DNA from: an uncultured Bacteroidota bacterium
Lineage (GTDB): Bacteria > Bacteroidota > Bacteroidia > 2-12-FULL-35-15
Direction of reading: 5' to 3'
Length of the DNA: 17,203 bases
NCBI GenBank assembly: GCA_903889605.1
Contig: CAISYK010000411.1
Location: 1-17,203, forward strand
The position numbers and the translations under genes were made by a program. Below, one piece after another: positions 8,356 through 14,052 of this stretch (the stretch's first letter is position 1; each line of letters opens with the position of its first letter). Below the pieces are notes generated by a model. The model was not told where the DNA came from, made no database searches, and saw only the letters and a program-made list of their open reading frames with translations.

Positions 8356-9948
8356 TTAAGATGGACGTTCACATCCTTTACGCTGATAATAATACCAGTT
8401 AACAATTGTTGCAATAACGAAGAAAGCCGCAATAGCATAAAAGAAATTATTTGCGTTGCCTGAACTCTGCATTACTGAACTTACCTGGGTTGCAAAAATA
8501 AACGGGCCAAAGGCTGCTATAGCAGCGCTAAAACCAATAACTCCTGCCGCCTGGCGGGCATTGTGTCCAAAAATAATAGGATATTGGCGGAATGTTGCAG
8601 CGTTACCCATTCCTGTTACAAAGAATAAGAAAAGCATGAGGTATAAAAATGTCGGGAATTGGTCCAAAGATGTTGGAGTCAACAGACCCATTTGCACCAT
8701 TGCAATGCACCCAATAATTAATGCAATACCAGTGAGTGTGGTCAGTATTGCTCCTCCTATTTTATCCGCGATAAAGCCAAACATCACCCTGCTTCCGGCA
8801 CCGATCAAAGGGCCAAGGAAGGCATATTTTAATGGGTCTGGAGCATTAGGGAAATCCCCGTAAACAGTCTTTATCATTAATGGGAAAATAGCTGCTAATC
8901 CAGAAAAGCCTCCAAATGTCATCATATAAGTAATAGTACAAAACCAGGTGTGCTTATCCTTAAAAATATCTAATTGTTCTGAAAAAGATGCCTTCACTGG
9001 AATACTTCGGATTAGAAACCAACAAGCTATAGCTAATATTATTAACAAAGGGACATACCAAAATGCAGCTGACTGCAGATGAATATCTTTATTTTTTACA
9101 GCTTTTGTATTCTCATCAAATTTCATCATCACTTTTTCAGCTGCCTTTGGATGAATTTTACTTATCGCTTTTCCCTGCGCACCTACTGGTAATGCGGCAA
9201 AAAAGGCTGCTTTGTCAGTAATGCTGACAACTTGTTTTATCGAATCTTTTATTTTTTTATCAACGTTTAAAATAATTTTACTTTGGACCGCAGTATCCAG
9301 CAATGCAAATACTTCCAACCTTTTTGCCGGTTCAATACTTTTTAATGTTGCAACAGCTTCTTTAGCATCAATTGTTGTGAAAACTTCGGCAGCGCCGTAT
9401 GTTGCAATTCCCAGCATGACAGGCGTCATAAACTGCGCAACGCTTACTCCAAAATTACCAATGCCAGCTTGTATTCCAAGAGCAGTCCCCTGCAGCCTTT
9501 TTGGGAAATAGATGCTTGTGCTAGGCATGTAGGATGAGAAATCGCCTCCTCCAAAACCGGCTGTAAAAGATATAACCATGAATACCCAAAACGGCGTAGT
9601 CGTATTCATAACAGCTAAACCCAAACCAATGGCTGGCACCAACTTAATTATCGTGGAAATGGTGATAACATGCCGTGAACCATAAATCGGCAGCAAAAAA
9701 GTATGGATAATTCTTAAAATTCCTGCTGCCAGGCCAGGCATAGCAGCTAACCAGAATAACTGATCTTTATCAAACTTGAATCCCATACCTGGCAGTTTTG
9801 TAACAATTGCACTCATCATGAACCATGTGGCAAATGATAGTATCAACGAAATAGTAGTTATAGTCAGAACCCGCCAAGCTATTTTACTGCCGGTTTTTTC
9901 CCAGAAATTGTTGTCTTCCGGAGTCCATTTATCAAGCCATGTTGCCAT
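8356..9948 (-). CDS. narK: Nitrate/nitrite transporter NarK (NNP family) with large periplasmic insertion
   Basis: This 530-residue major facilitator of the nitrate/nitrite porter family is longer than the usual 400-470. It keeps the substrate-binding arginines, Arg79 in helix 2 (AGILRIIH) and Arg387 in helix 8 (GAGSRVMFGF). It also has both NNP signature regions, GFGGGDFSSYMP/GIGNFGVSVAQF and GMGNAATFRQYP/GVIGFSAAIAAFG. It resembles the E. coli NarK (nitrate/nitrite antiport) branch. Between helices 5 and 6 (residues about 184-292) is an extra lysine- and alanine-rich, probably helical segment. By the positive topology of the family it should lie in the periplasm. It is the first gene of the nar operon and is preceded by an FNR-type promoter. 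Its cytoplasmic supply of nitrate fits a NarG without Tat signal. Confidence 0.95.
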   Translation of the reverse strand: MATWLDKWTPEDNNFWEKTGSKIAWRVLTITTISLILSFATWFMMSAIVTKLPGMGFKFDKDQLFWLAAMPGLAAGILRIIHTFLLPIYGSRHVITISTIIKLVPAIGLGLAVMNTTTPFWVFMVISFTAGFGGGDFSSYMPSTSIYFPKRLQGTALGIQAGIGNFGVSVAQFMTPVMLGIATYGAAEVFTTIDAKEAVATLKSIEPAKRLEVFALLDTAVQSKIILNVDKKIKDSIKQVVSITDKAAFFAALPVGAQGKAISKIHPKAAEKVMMKFDENTKAVKNKDIHLQSAAFWYVPLLIILAIACWFLIRSIPVKASFSEQLDIFKDKHTWFCTITYMMTFGGFSGLAAIFPLMIKTVYGDFPNAPDPLKYAFLGPLIGAGSRVMFGFIADKIGGAILTTLTGIALIIGCIAMVQMGLLTPTSLDQFPTFLYLMLFLFFVTGMGNAATFRQYPIIFGHNARQAAGVIGFSAAIAAFGPFIFATQVSSVMQSSGNANNFFYAIAAFFVIATIVNWYYYQRKGCERPS

Positions 9949-10105
9949 ATTTTATTGTTTTATCATTAGTTTTAGTTAATAATTGATTGTTTTTAGAATA
10001 TCAGCTGAGGTGAACCTTAAAGAAACTACTATTTAAAGCTATCCATCAACAATTTACCCATGAATATTTTAGATTTACATATGCAATAATATTGTATCCG
10101 TTTTA

Positions 10106-10113
10106 CAAAGGTC
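10106..10113 (-). promoter_or_regulatory. -7 element of the narK/nar operon promoter
   Basis: On the minus strand this reads GACCTTTG, one mismatch from the Bacteroidota -7 consensus TAnnTTTG. Its first base is exactly 29.5 bases from the centre of the operator at 10133-10152. The predicted start is near 10101, with the operator at -41.5. The spacing is identical to two other promoters in the window. Confidence 0.6.
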
Positions 10114-10132
10114 TAAAAACAAATCAAAATAC

Positions 10133-10152
10133 AATATGACATATGTCATATT
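10133..10152. promoter_or_regulatory. FNR/CRP-family operator, perfect 20-base palindrome (nar operon, -41.5)
   Basis: The sequence AATATGACATATGTCATATT equals its own reverse complement. The core is TGAC-ATAT-GTCA, the half-site pattern and spacing of the FNR/DNR branch of the CRP superfamily. Placement at -41.5 relative to the inferred start indicates class II activation. Confidence 0.75.
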
Positions 10153-10158
10153 ATTGCG

Positions 10159-10170
10159 TGACTTATGTCA
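10159..10170. promoter_or_regulatory. Second FNR/CRP-family operator upstream of the nar operon (-63.5)
   Basis: TGAC-TTAT-GTCA has the same core as the adjacent operator. The two centres are 22 bases apart, about two helical turns, so both dimers would bind the same face of the DNA. This suggests cooperative or dual activation. Confidence 0.6.
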
Positions 10171-10264
10171 ACATTTTGGGGAGGCCGCGAAACTTATTTT
10201 CAGGGAATTGCTCAATATTTAAATGAAACACTATAAAACACAAGCCAATCCATGAATTTAAACA

Positions 10265-10284
10265 TTTGTGATATATATCACAAA
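10265..10284. promoter_or_regulatory. FNR/CRP-family operator, perfect 20-base palindrome (possibly rightward promoter)
   Basis: TTTGTGATATATATCACAAA equals its own reverse complement. It contains TGAT-ATAT-ATCA and also satisfies the CRP form TGTGA-N6-TCACA. On the plus strand TATGTTTT at 10304-10311 starts exactly 29.5 bases from its centre and differs from TAnnTTTG only in the last base. No such element is present at that distance on the minus strand. Confidence 0.6.
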
Positions 10285-10303
10285 AACAAAACGAAAGAAA
10301 GTC

Positions 10304-10311
10304 TATGTTTT
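10304..10311 (+). promoter_or_regulatory. Candidate -7 element of a rightward promoter
   Basis: TATGTTTT matches five of the six fixed bases of TAnnTTTG and has the same 29.5-base spacing to an upstream FNR-type operator as the other promoters here. The inferred start is near 10316. No recognised gene lies downstream before the convergent radical SAM gene. Confidence 0.35.
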
Positions 10312-10356
10312 TATAAAACTGTTAAGATATTTTTTTCTTTTGGGATTCACTGGTAT

Positions 10357-10376
10357 ATTGGATCAGTTGATCCAAT
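10357..10376. repeat. 20-base inverted repeat (9-base arms, GT centre)
   Basis: ATTGGATCA and TGATCCAAT flank a GT dinucleotide. As RNA it could form an 8-bp stem with an AGTT loop. No T-tract follows on either strand, so it is not a standard terminator. It lies about 40 nt into the predicted rightward transcript and could be an operator or an RNA hairpin. Confidence 0.5.
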
Positions 10377-10464
10377 TGGTAAATTCACGACCGCATTTTG
10401 AGGCCAAAGTGAAACCTAAAATAGTCCATTTAAAGACCTGTTTACTCTTATTGAAAAAGGAGAA

Positions 10465-10548
10465 ATGATTGGTCAATTTCGTGTTTTCGGTTTGGATAAA
10501 TGGATTATTTACTACGAAATTGCGCTGTTAATATTTCGACAAAAATGA
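10465..10548 (+). CDS. Candidate 27-residue small protein
   Basis: The ORF begins MIGQFRVFGLDKW and ends ALLIFRQK, with a short hydrophobic, aromatic centre. It is preceded by AAAAAGGAGAA, a strong Shine-Dalgarno-like sequence that is unusual for this phylum. It lies downstream of the candidate rightward FNR-type promoter. An AT-rich stretch such as this can give such an ORF by chance, and no family is recognised, so the call is weak. Confidence 0.2.
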   Translation: MIGQFRVFGLDKWIIYYEIALLIFRQK

Positions 10549-10675
10549 CGAAACCTGCTCCGATTAAAAAACATTTGATCCTATCTCTTTTTTAAAATTT
10601 GAGAAAAAAAATTAAAGAAGAATTTGAGAAATTCCGAAAAAACAAACAGCTTGGGTGGCAGAGAAATTTCAATTT

Positions 10676-11716
10676 CTAAAAGGTTTCACAATCTCTGCAT
10701 AGATCTATTTCATGTTTTTTATTTTTCATGAACTTCTGAAGCATCATAAGGCGCTGAGGTTTGCTGTAAATCGTAAATAAATCATCTTTATTTATATTTC
10801 CGATAACCCCTTTTGAATTTAAATCGGCGCAGCAAACTGTAATGTCGCCGTTTGGAAGTAAAACCAGCTGATGCATAAGTAAACTGCATCCTATTTTATA
10901 ACTTGCAGCAGATTTATTTTTAAGTTCTTCAATTTCTACATCCCCACCCCAATTATGTGCATAGCGCAGTTCATATCCATCCACAAGGTCTAATAATTCC
11001 TTAAACTCTTCGCTCATCCATTTGGTGTTTAATTTATTGTGATATTCCACCAAGGTGATAATACCTGTAGGAATTGGTTTTGCGCTTTTTTTATTTAATT
11101 CACAAAATGTTTTAATGTTTTTTAAAAACACATCCCACTCGGCACGTTTGCGCATCTCTTCGAATTTCTCTTTGTTTCCGCCGTCCATGCTGAAACGGAT
11201 ATTGTCAATAATATTTGAATTGATCAGCAATTTAGATTTTTTTTCATCCAGGATTATTGCGTTTGTCAAAAGAGCTATTTGAGGAAAGAAAATGTTTTTT
11301 TCTTTAGCCTTCTCTTTAAAATGTTTAACAATGTCAAGCATTTCCATTAATTTAGGATGAAGCAGAACCTCACCGGCATTATACAAATGGATAGTTTTAA
11401 CACTGCGGAATCGGCTGTCGCTTATGAAATTTTCAAAAAAACGCGTTAAAATTTCAGCACTCATCCTAACTTTAGGTTTCTCATGATCGAGCGAACATAA
11501 AATGCAGCGTAAGTTGCAGTAACTAACAAATTCAATATTGATTTCTGTGATGGAACTTTTTTTGCGGATGAGTTTGAATTTATAGAACAGCCAATAATCT
11601 AATACAAATGAAGCTCCCTGCATCAACTTAATAAAAGGCTTTAAGAAAGTTTCTTTCCCAATATGCTGAACGATGAAATTTTTGAATTTAAATGAATTTA
11701 CTTCTATACCGAACAT
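10676..11716 (-). CDS. Radical SAM/SPASM-domain protein of unknown substrate
   Basis: This 346-residue protein carries the radical SAM cluster motif CNLRCILC (Cys67, 71, 74) after a strand typical of the family (EINIEFVSYC). A TIM-barrel core follows, with YNAGEVLLHPKL (the GE motif region) and LLTNAIIL. The C-terminal region has a SPASM-like cysteine set: GCSLLMH, ITVCCADL and the final LCRDCETF, probably binding at least one auxiliary [4Fe-4S] cluster. Such enzymes modify peptides, cofactors or sugars; the haem d1 enzyme NirJ is one member class, but nothing here singles that out. The 50 residues before the motif are unusual and contain aromatic-rich stretches. It is flanked by long non-coding gaps and has no FNR-type promoter of the geometry seen elsewhere, so a role in nitrate respiration is not supported beyond proximity. 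Confidence 0.85.
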   Translation of the reverse strand: MFGIEVNSFKFKNFIVQHIGKETFLKPFIKLMQGASFVLDYWLFYKFKLIRKKSSITEINIEFVSYCNLRCILCSLDHEKPKVRMSAEILTRFFENFISDSRFRSVKTIHLYNAGEVLLHPKLMEMLDIVKHFKEKAKEKNIFFPQIALLTNAIILDEKKSKLLINSNIIDNIRFSMDGGNKEKFEEMRKRAEWDVFLKNIKTFCELNKKSAKPIPTGIITLVEYHNKLNTKWMSEEFKELLDLVDGYELRYAHNWGGDVEIEELKNKSAASYKIGCSLLMHQLVLLPNGDITVCCADLNSKGVIGNINKDDLFTIYSKPQRLMMLQKFMKNKKHEIDLCRDCETF

Positions 11717-11769
11717 GTTTTGAAATTTGAAAATTATTTTTTTTCATTATTTTTTCCATTGTAACCTAA

Positions 11770-11781
11770 TGTAATATTACA
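11770..11781. promoter_or_regulatory. Short palindrome upstream of the radical SAM gene
   Basis: TGTAATATTACA is perfectly self-complementary and lies in the presumed promoter region of the radical SAM gene. It lacks the TGA-N6-TCA core of the other operators, and no TAnnTTTG element lies at the matching distance. It could be chance in AT-rich DNA. Confidence 0.3.
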
Positions 11782-12121
11782 AATTTCGGTTGACGCAAAA
11801 AAGAAAAAAATGAAATTTATCAGGATTATAGAGCAGTATAGCTAAAAAAACTTTGCTTTTGAAAATGTATTTTTTTTCGCTGCCAGCCCGTTTTTGTTAA
11901 TCGGTAATATTAATCTGAATTCGGTGAATAAAATACAATAATAATCAGTTAATTCCTTTTCATTTTGGCCTTCTCATTTCTCCTCCCCCTCCCCTATTCA
12001 AATGGAGATGAATATCGGAAAGGCCGTGGTGAGTTTAGAAAGGCCGGGCTTGAAGTTTTATACTGAGCAAGCCGAAGTGCATCAATCTTCTGCACTGGCA
12101 AAAGGAATTACGCTGCGGTCC

Positions 12122-12137
12122 ATAATGCCAGCATTAT
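12122..12137. repeat. 16-base inverted repeat downstream of narK
   Basis: ATAATGC and GCATTAT arms flank CA, about 95 bases past the narK stop. The narK transcript would cross it, but no U-tract follows on the minus strand, so a terminator role is only possible, not shown. Confidence 0.3.
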
Positions 12138-12229
12138 ATATTAATTGCAAGTACTGCCTTACAGTAAATCTAAATCAGAAAATGCAGGTCTATAATTTCA
12201 GTTATTAAAGTTTTGAGGGTATGCAGGCT

Positions 12230-13450
12230 CTATTTATTATTTTCTAGTGCACGCACTCTGCCTCCGTTATCAACCCAGGTTTTTGTCCATTTTCGTTGAG
12301 AAATGCGCAGTACAATAAACACTACTGCTGCCAAGGCTGCAAATGAGAAGAAACCTAATGTATAGGAATCCGTATTTTGTTTAGAAATCCCCATTGCATT
12401 TGGAATAAAGCTTCCTCCCAAAGCACCAATTTCTCCAATCATACTGCTTGCAACAGCTGTTGCCAGAGGCCAGCGCAAAGGCACAAGCTGAAATACAGCG
12501 CCATTACCAGCTCCAAGTGCGGCAAAACAAACTGCGAAAAGAACCGTTGTTGCTGCAACCCCAATTGAAAAACCAGCGATAATCATTGTTATGATAATCA
12601 CTCCAAATACTGCAGATAAAGTATTAATGCCTCCCCAGCGGTCAGAAGCCCACCCTCCGACAATCCGCATAGCACTGCCAACCAGCGCAGCAATCATCGT
12701 CAGCTGCCCAGCTTCAACTTTAGAAACATGAAACTGATCATAAAAATATGTAGGCAAAAAGTTGGCTAATCCAATAAATCCGCCGAAAGTGATAATGTAT
12801 AGTAAATTAAATGTCCACCCATCCTTTTGAAACAAGCACGCAAGATGTTCTTTTAATGTTTGCTTCTCTCTGTCAGGAGGCTCTTTTGCAAAAACAACCA
12901 TAACTATTATTGGCAGCAGCATAAAAATTGCCGCCATGCCATATACCGCCTGCCATCCGAAATGAGCAGCTAAAGGCGGTGCAAATAACATTGTTAGAAC
13001 GGTTCCGCTGTTTCCAGCACCGGCAATCCCCATTGCCAAACCTTTGTTTTTTGGAGGAAACCAACCTGAACCTAAGGAAAGGGCAATTCCAAAACTTGCT
13101 CCGGCTATTCCAAGCAGGACGCCCATATTTAGAACTTCTGAAAAAGTGTCCACCATAAAATAGCCGTACAGCAAACCTATTAAAACAAGCAGCATTGATA
13201 TTACGGCTGCAGATTTACGGCCAATATATTGCCCTAATAAACCCAGAGGGAAACGAAACAGCGCTCCGGCAAAAATTGGAACAGAAATCATGAATCCTTT
13301 TTCTGCAGGAGACAAATGGAACTGTTCACTTATAAAAGGGGCCATAGCACCATTTAAAACCCATATAGCAAAACAAAAATCGAAGTAAAGAAAAGCTGAA
13401 AATAACGTAGGTGCGTGACCTGATTTTAAAAATGTTTTGAAGTTTGCCAT
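12230..13450 (-). CDS. narK: Nitrate/nitrite transporter NarK (NNP family), standard length
   Basis: This 406-residue, 12-helix major facilitator has the NNP arginines Arg66 in helix 2 (AGALFRFPLG) and Arg262 in helix 8 (VGSAMRIVGG). It also has signature segments GIAGAGNSGT in helix 5 and GAGNGAVFQLVP in helix 10, and the MFS loops IGRKSA and SDRWGG. Length and motifs resemble the NarK1/nitrate-proton symport branch more than the E. coli NarK branch; the transport mode is inferred. It is a single-gene unit about 2.3 kb from the operon's own narK and has a separate FNR-type promoter with a 20-nt leader. Having two NarK types is common in denitrifiers, where one starts nitrate uptake and the other exchanges nitrate for nitrite. 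Confidence 0.95.
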   Translation of the reverse strand: MANFKTFLKSGHAPTLFSAFLYFDFCFAIWVLNGAMAPFISEQFHLSPAEKGFMISVPIFAGALFRFPLGLLGQYIGRKSAAVISMLLVLIGLLYGYFMVDTFSEVLNMGVLLGIAGASFGIALSLGSGWFPPKNKGLAMGIAGAGNSGTVLTMLFAPPLAAHFGWQAVYGMAAIFMLLPIIVMVVFAKEPPDREKQTLKEHLACLFQKDGWTFNLLYIITFGGFIGLANFLPTYFYDQFHVSKVEAGQLTMIAALVGSAMRIVGGWASDRWGGINTLSAVFGVIIITMIIAGFSIGVAATTVLFAVCFAALGAGNGAVFQLVPLRWPLATAVASSMIGEIGALGGSFIPNAMGISKQNTDSYTLGFFSFAALAAVVFIVLRISQRKWTKTWVDNGGRVRALENNK

Positions 13451-13474
13451 AGCAAAGTATGTTTAAGTTTTATA

Positions 13475-13482
13475 CAAAGATA
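13475..13482 (-). promoter_or_regulatory. -7 element of the narK promoter
   Basis: On the minus strand it reads TATCTTTG, a full match to TAnnTTTG. It starts 29.5 bases from the centre of the operator at 13506-13517. The inferred start near 13470 gives a 20-nt leader. No TTTG is present at -33, as expected for an activator-dependent promoter. Confidence 0.75.
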
Positions 13483-13503
13483 AAAAGCATTTTGCTTTAA
13501 TTG

Positions 13504-13519
13504 TATGACATTTGTCACA
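13504..13519. promoter_or_regulatory. FNR/CRP-family operator of narK (-41.5)
   Basis: The core TGAC-ATTT-GTCA (13506-13517) matches the nar operon operators in half-sites and spacing. Its centre is at -41.5 from the inferred narK start. Confidence 0.75.
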
Positions 13520-13530
13520 TTGCTCATCAT

Positions 13531-13545
13531 TTGACCAATTGTCAA
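13531..13545. promoter_or_regulatory. Operator-like inverted repeat TTGAC-N5-GTCAA
   Basis: The five-base arms match the DNR/FNR half-site, but the spacer is five rather than four. It is 26.5 bases upstream of the narK operator. It may be a weak or variant site. Confidence 0.35.
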
Positions 13546-13662
13546 TCAGCGGATTGCATTTTTTTACAACATCATGTTGCGAAAACTGTACCGGCTTTTA
13601 ACTTGCCAACAAACGCCTGTCATTAAGAAGCTTTGACTTCCAAAAACCATCAACATTTCCTT

Positions 13663-13679
13663 ATACGACTTGTATCACA
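13663..13679. promoter_or_regulatory. Imperfect FNR-like site
   Basis: CGAC-TTGT-ATCA has one good and one degenerate half-site and shares the spacer TTGT with the site at 13739-13750. No -7 element lies at the characteristic distance. Confidence 0.25.
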
Positions 13680-13738
13680 ACCAGCGTCTTTATAATTTTA
13701 ACCACCCCTTAACTATTGTCTTTGTCATATTCCATGTA

Positions 13739-13750
13739 TGATTTGTATCA
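13739..13750. promoter_or_regulatory. FNR-type site without an associated -7 element
   Basis: TGAT-TTGT-ATCA matches the FNR core. It lies between the two divergent promoters, about 168 bases upstream of the cytochrome operator. It could act as an upstream accessory site. Confidence 0.45.
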
Positions 13751-13906
13751 CTTTCTTTGAGTATTTTTTTGATGATTCCATAAAAATGAAAAGGGGGGAT
13801 TTAGAATCATACGGATTAAAAACTTGTGTAAATAAAATACAGTCTTTGCCAAGTTGAAGAATTATGAAAAATATTAATCCAACTGCCGATTCGTTAACAT
13901 GAAATA

Positions 13907-13918
13907 TGATGAAAATCA
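13907..13918. promoter_or_regulatory. FNR-type operator of the rightward cytochrome c gene (-41.5)
   Basis: TGAT-GAAA-ATCA is centred at 13912.5. The -7 element at 13942 starts 29.5 bases away, exactly as at both narK promoters. Confidence 0.7.
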
Positions 13919-13941
13919 TTATGTTTGAAGGCGATAGCAAA

Positions 13942-13949
13942 TACTTTTG
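13942..13949 (+). promoter_or_regulatory. -7 element of the cytochrome c/methyltransferase promoter
   Basis: TACTTTTG fully matches TAnnTTTG. The inferred start is near 13954, about 99 nt before the TTG start of the cytochrome gene. Confidence 0.7.
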
Positions 13950-14052
13950 TCAAAGTATATTTATCACGTATTCTTAAAAAAATGGACTGCTGAATAATGA
14001 AGGCAGAAAAAAAATTAAAGAGTATTTTAAAATAAAAAACAAACCACAAGCT

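Larger units (their letters stand above)
1..10101 (-). other. Probable nar transcription unit (narK to narG and beyond)
   Basis: Eight genes lie on the minus strand with gaps of 44, 50, 11, 4, 72, 64 and 21 bases and no convincing internal terminator. The only good promoter candidate is upstream of narK, with a predicted start near 10101. All but the 158-residue protein have an obvious role in transport or electron transfer for nitrate respiration, supporting one operon. Internal promoters in the 72- and 64-base gaps cannot be excluded. Confidence 0.7.
9949..10675. other. 727-base gene-less region upstream of the nar operon
   Basis: No conserved protein is recognisable here. It holds the narK promoter with two FNR/CRP-type operators, a third operator of the same family that points the other way (10265-10284), a 20-base inverted repeat (10357-10376) and a 27-codon ORF (10465-10548). 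The predicted narK leader is about 153 nt, long for a simple promoter; I see no known riboswitch in it. No clear terminator for the radical SAM gene ending at 10676 is visible. Confidence 0.7.
11717..12229. other. 513-base gene-less region between radical SAM gene and narK
   Basis: It contains a 12-base palindrome TGTAATATTACA (11770-11781), 54-65 bases upstream of the radical SAM start. A 16-base inverted repeat, ATAATGC-CA-GCATTAT, lies at 12122-12137. The part at about 12000-12120 is visibly more GC-rich than its surroundings and could be a gene remnant, but the 68-codon plus-strand ORF there resembles nothing I know. No tRNA, rRNA or mobile element is seen. Confidence 0.6.
13451..14052. 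other. 602-base divergent regulatory region
   Basis: It separates the leftward narK from the rightward cytochrome c gene. It holds a complete class II FNR-type promoter at each end, plus additional operator-like elements in the middle (13531-13545, 13663-13679, 13739-13750). No convincing gene is seen. Confidence 0.7.

Noticed and set aside
8456..8863. 135-codon plus-strand ORF
   Set aside because: It is antisense to the membrane-helix region of narK; its composition is that of a complement shadow and no motif is seen.
10268..10468. 66-codon plus-strand ORF starting GTG
   Set aside because: Its start lies inside the palindromic operator, upstream of the inferred transcript start, and no other plausible start exists. 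It ends with an ATGA overlap on the mini-ORF, which is noted but insufficient.
10564..10595. TTAAAAAA/TTTTTTAA inverted repeat as terminator
   Set aside because: All-AT arms and a 16-base loop in very AT-rich DNA; chance is likely.
12002..12208. 68-codon plus-strand ORF in the gap beside narK
   Set aside because: It resembles no known protein and has no operator or -7 element of the type found elsewhere in the window. The locally higher GC could mark a remnant, but nothing supports a gene.
13725..13940. 71-codon minus-strand ORF in the divergent region
   Set aside because: It overlaps two operator-like sites and the cytochrome promoter and looks like chance coding potential in AT-rich DNA.
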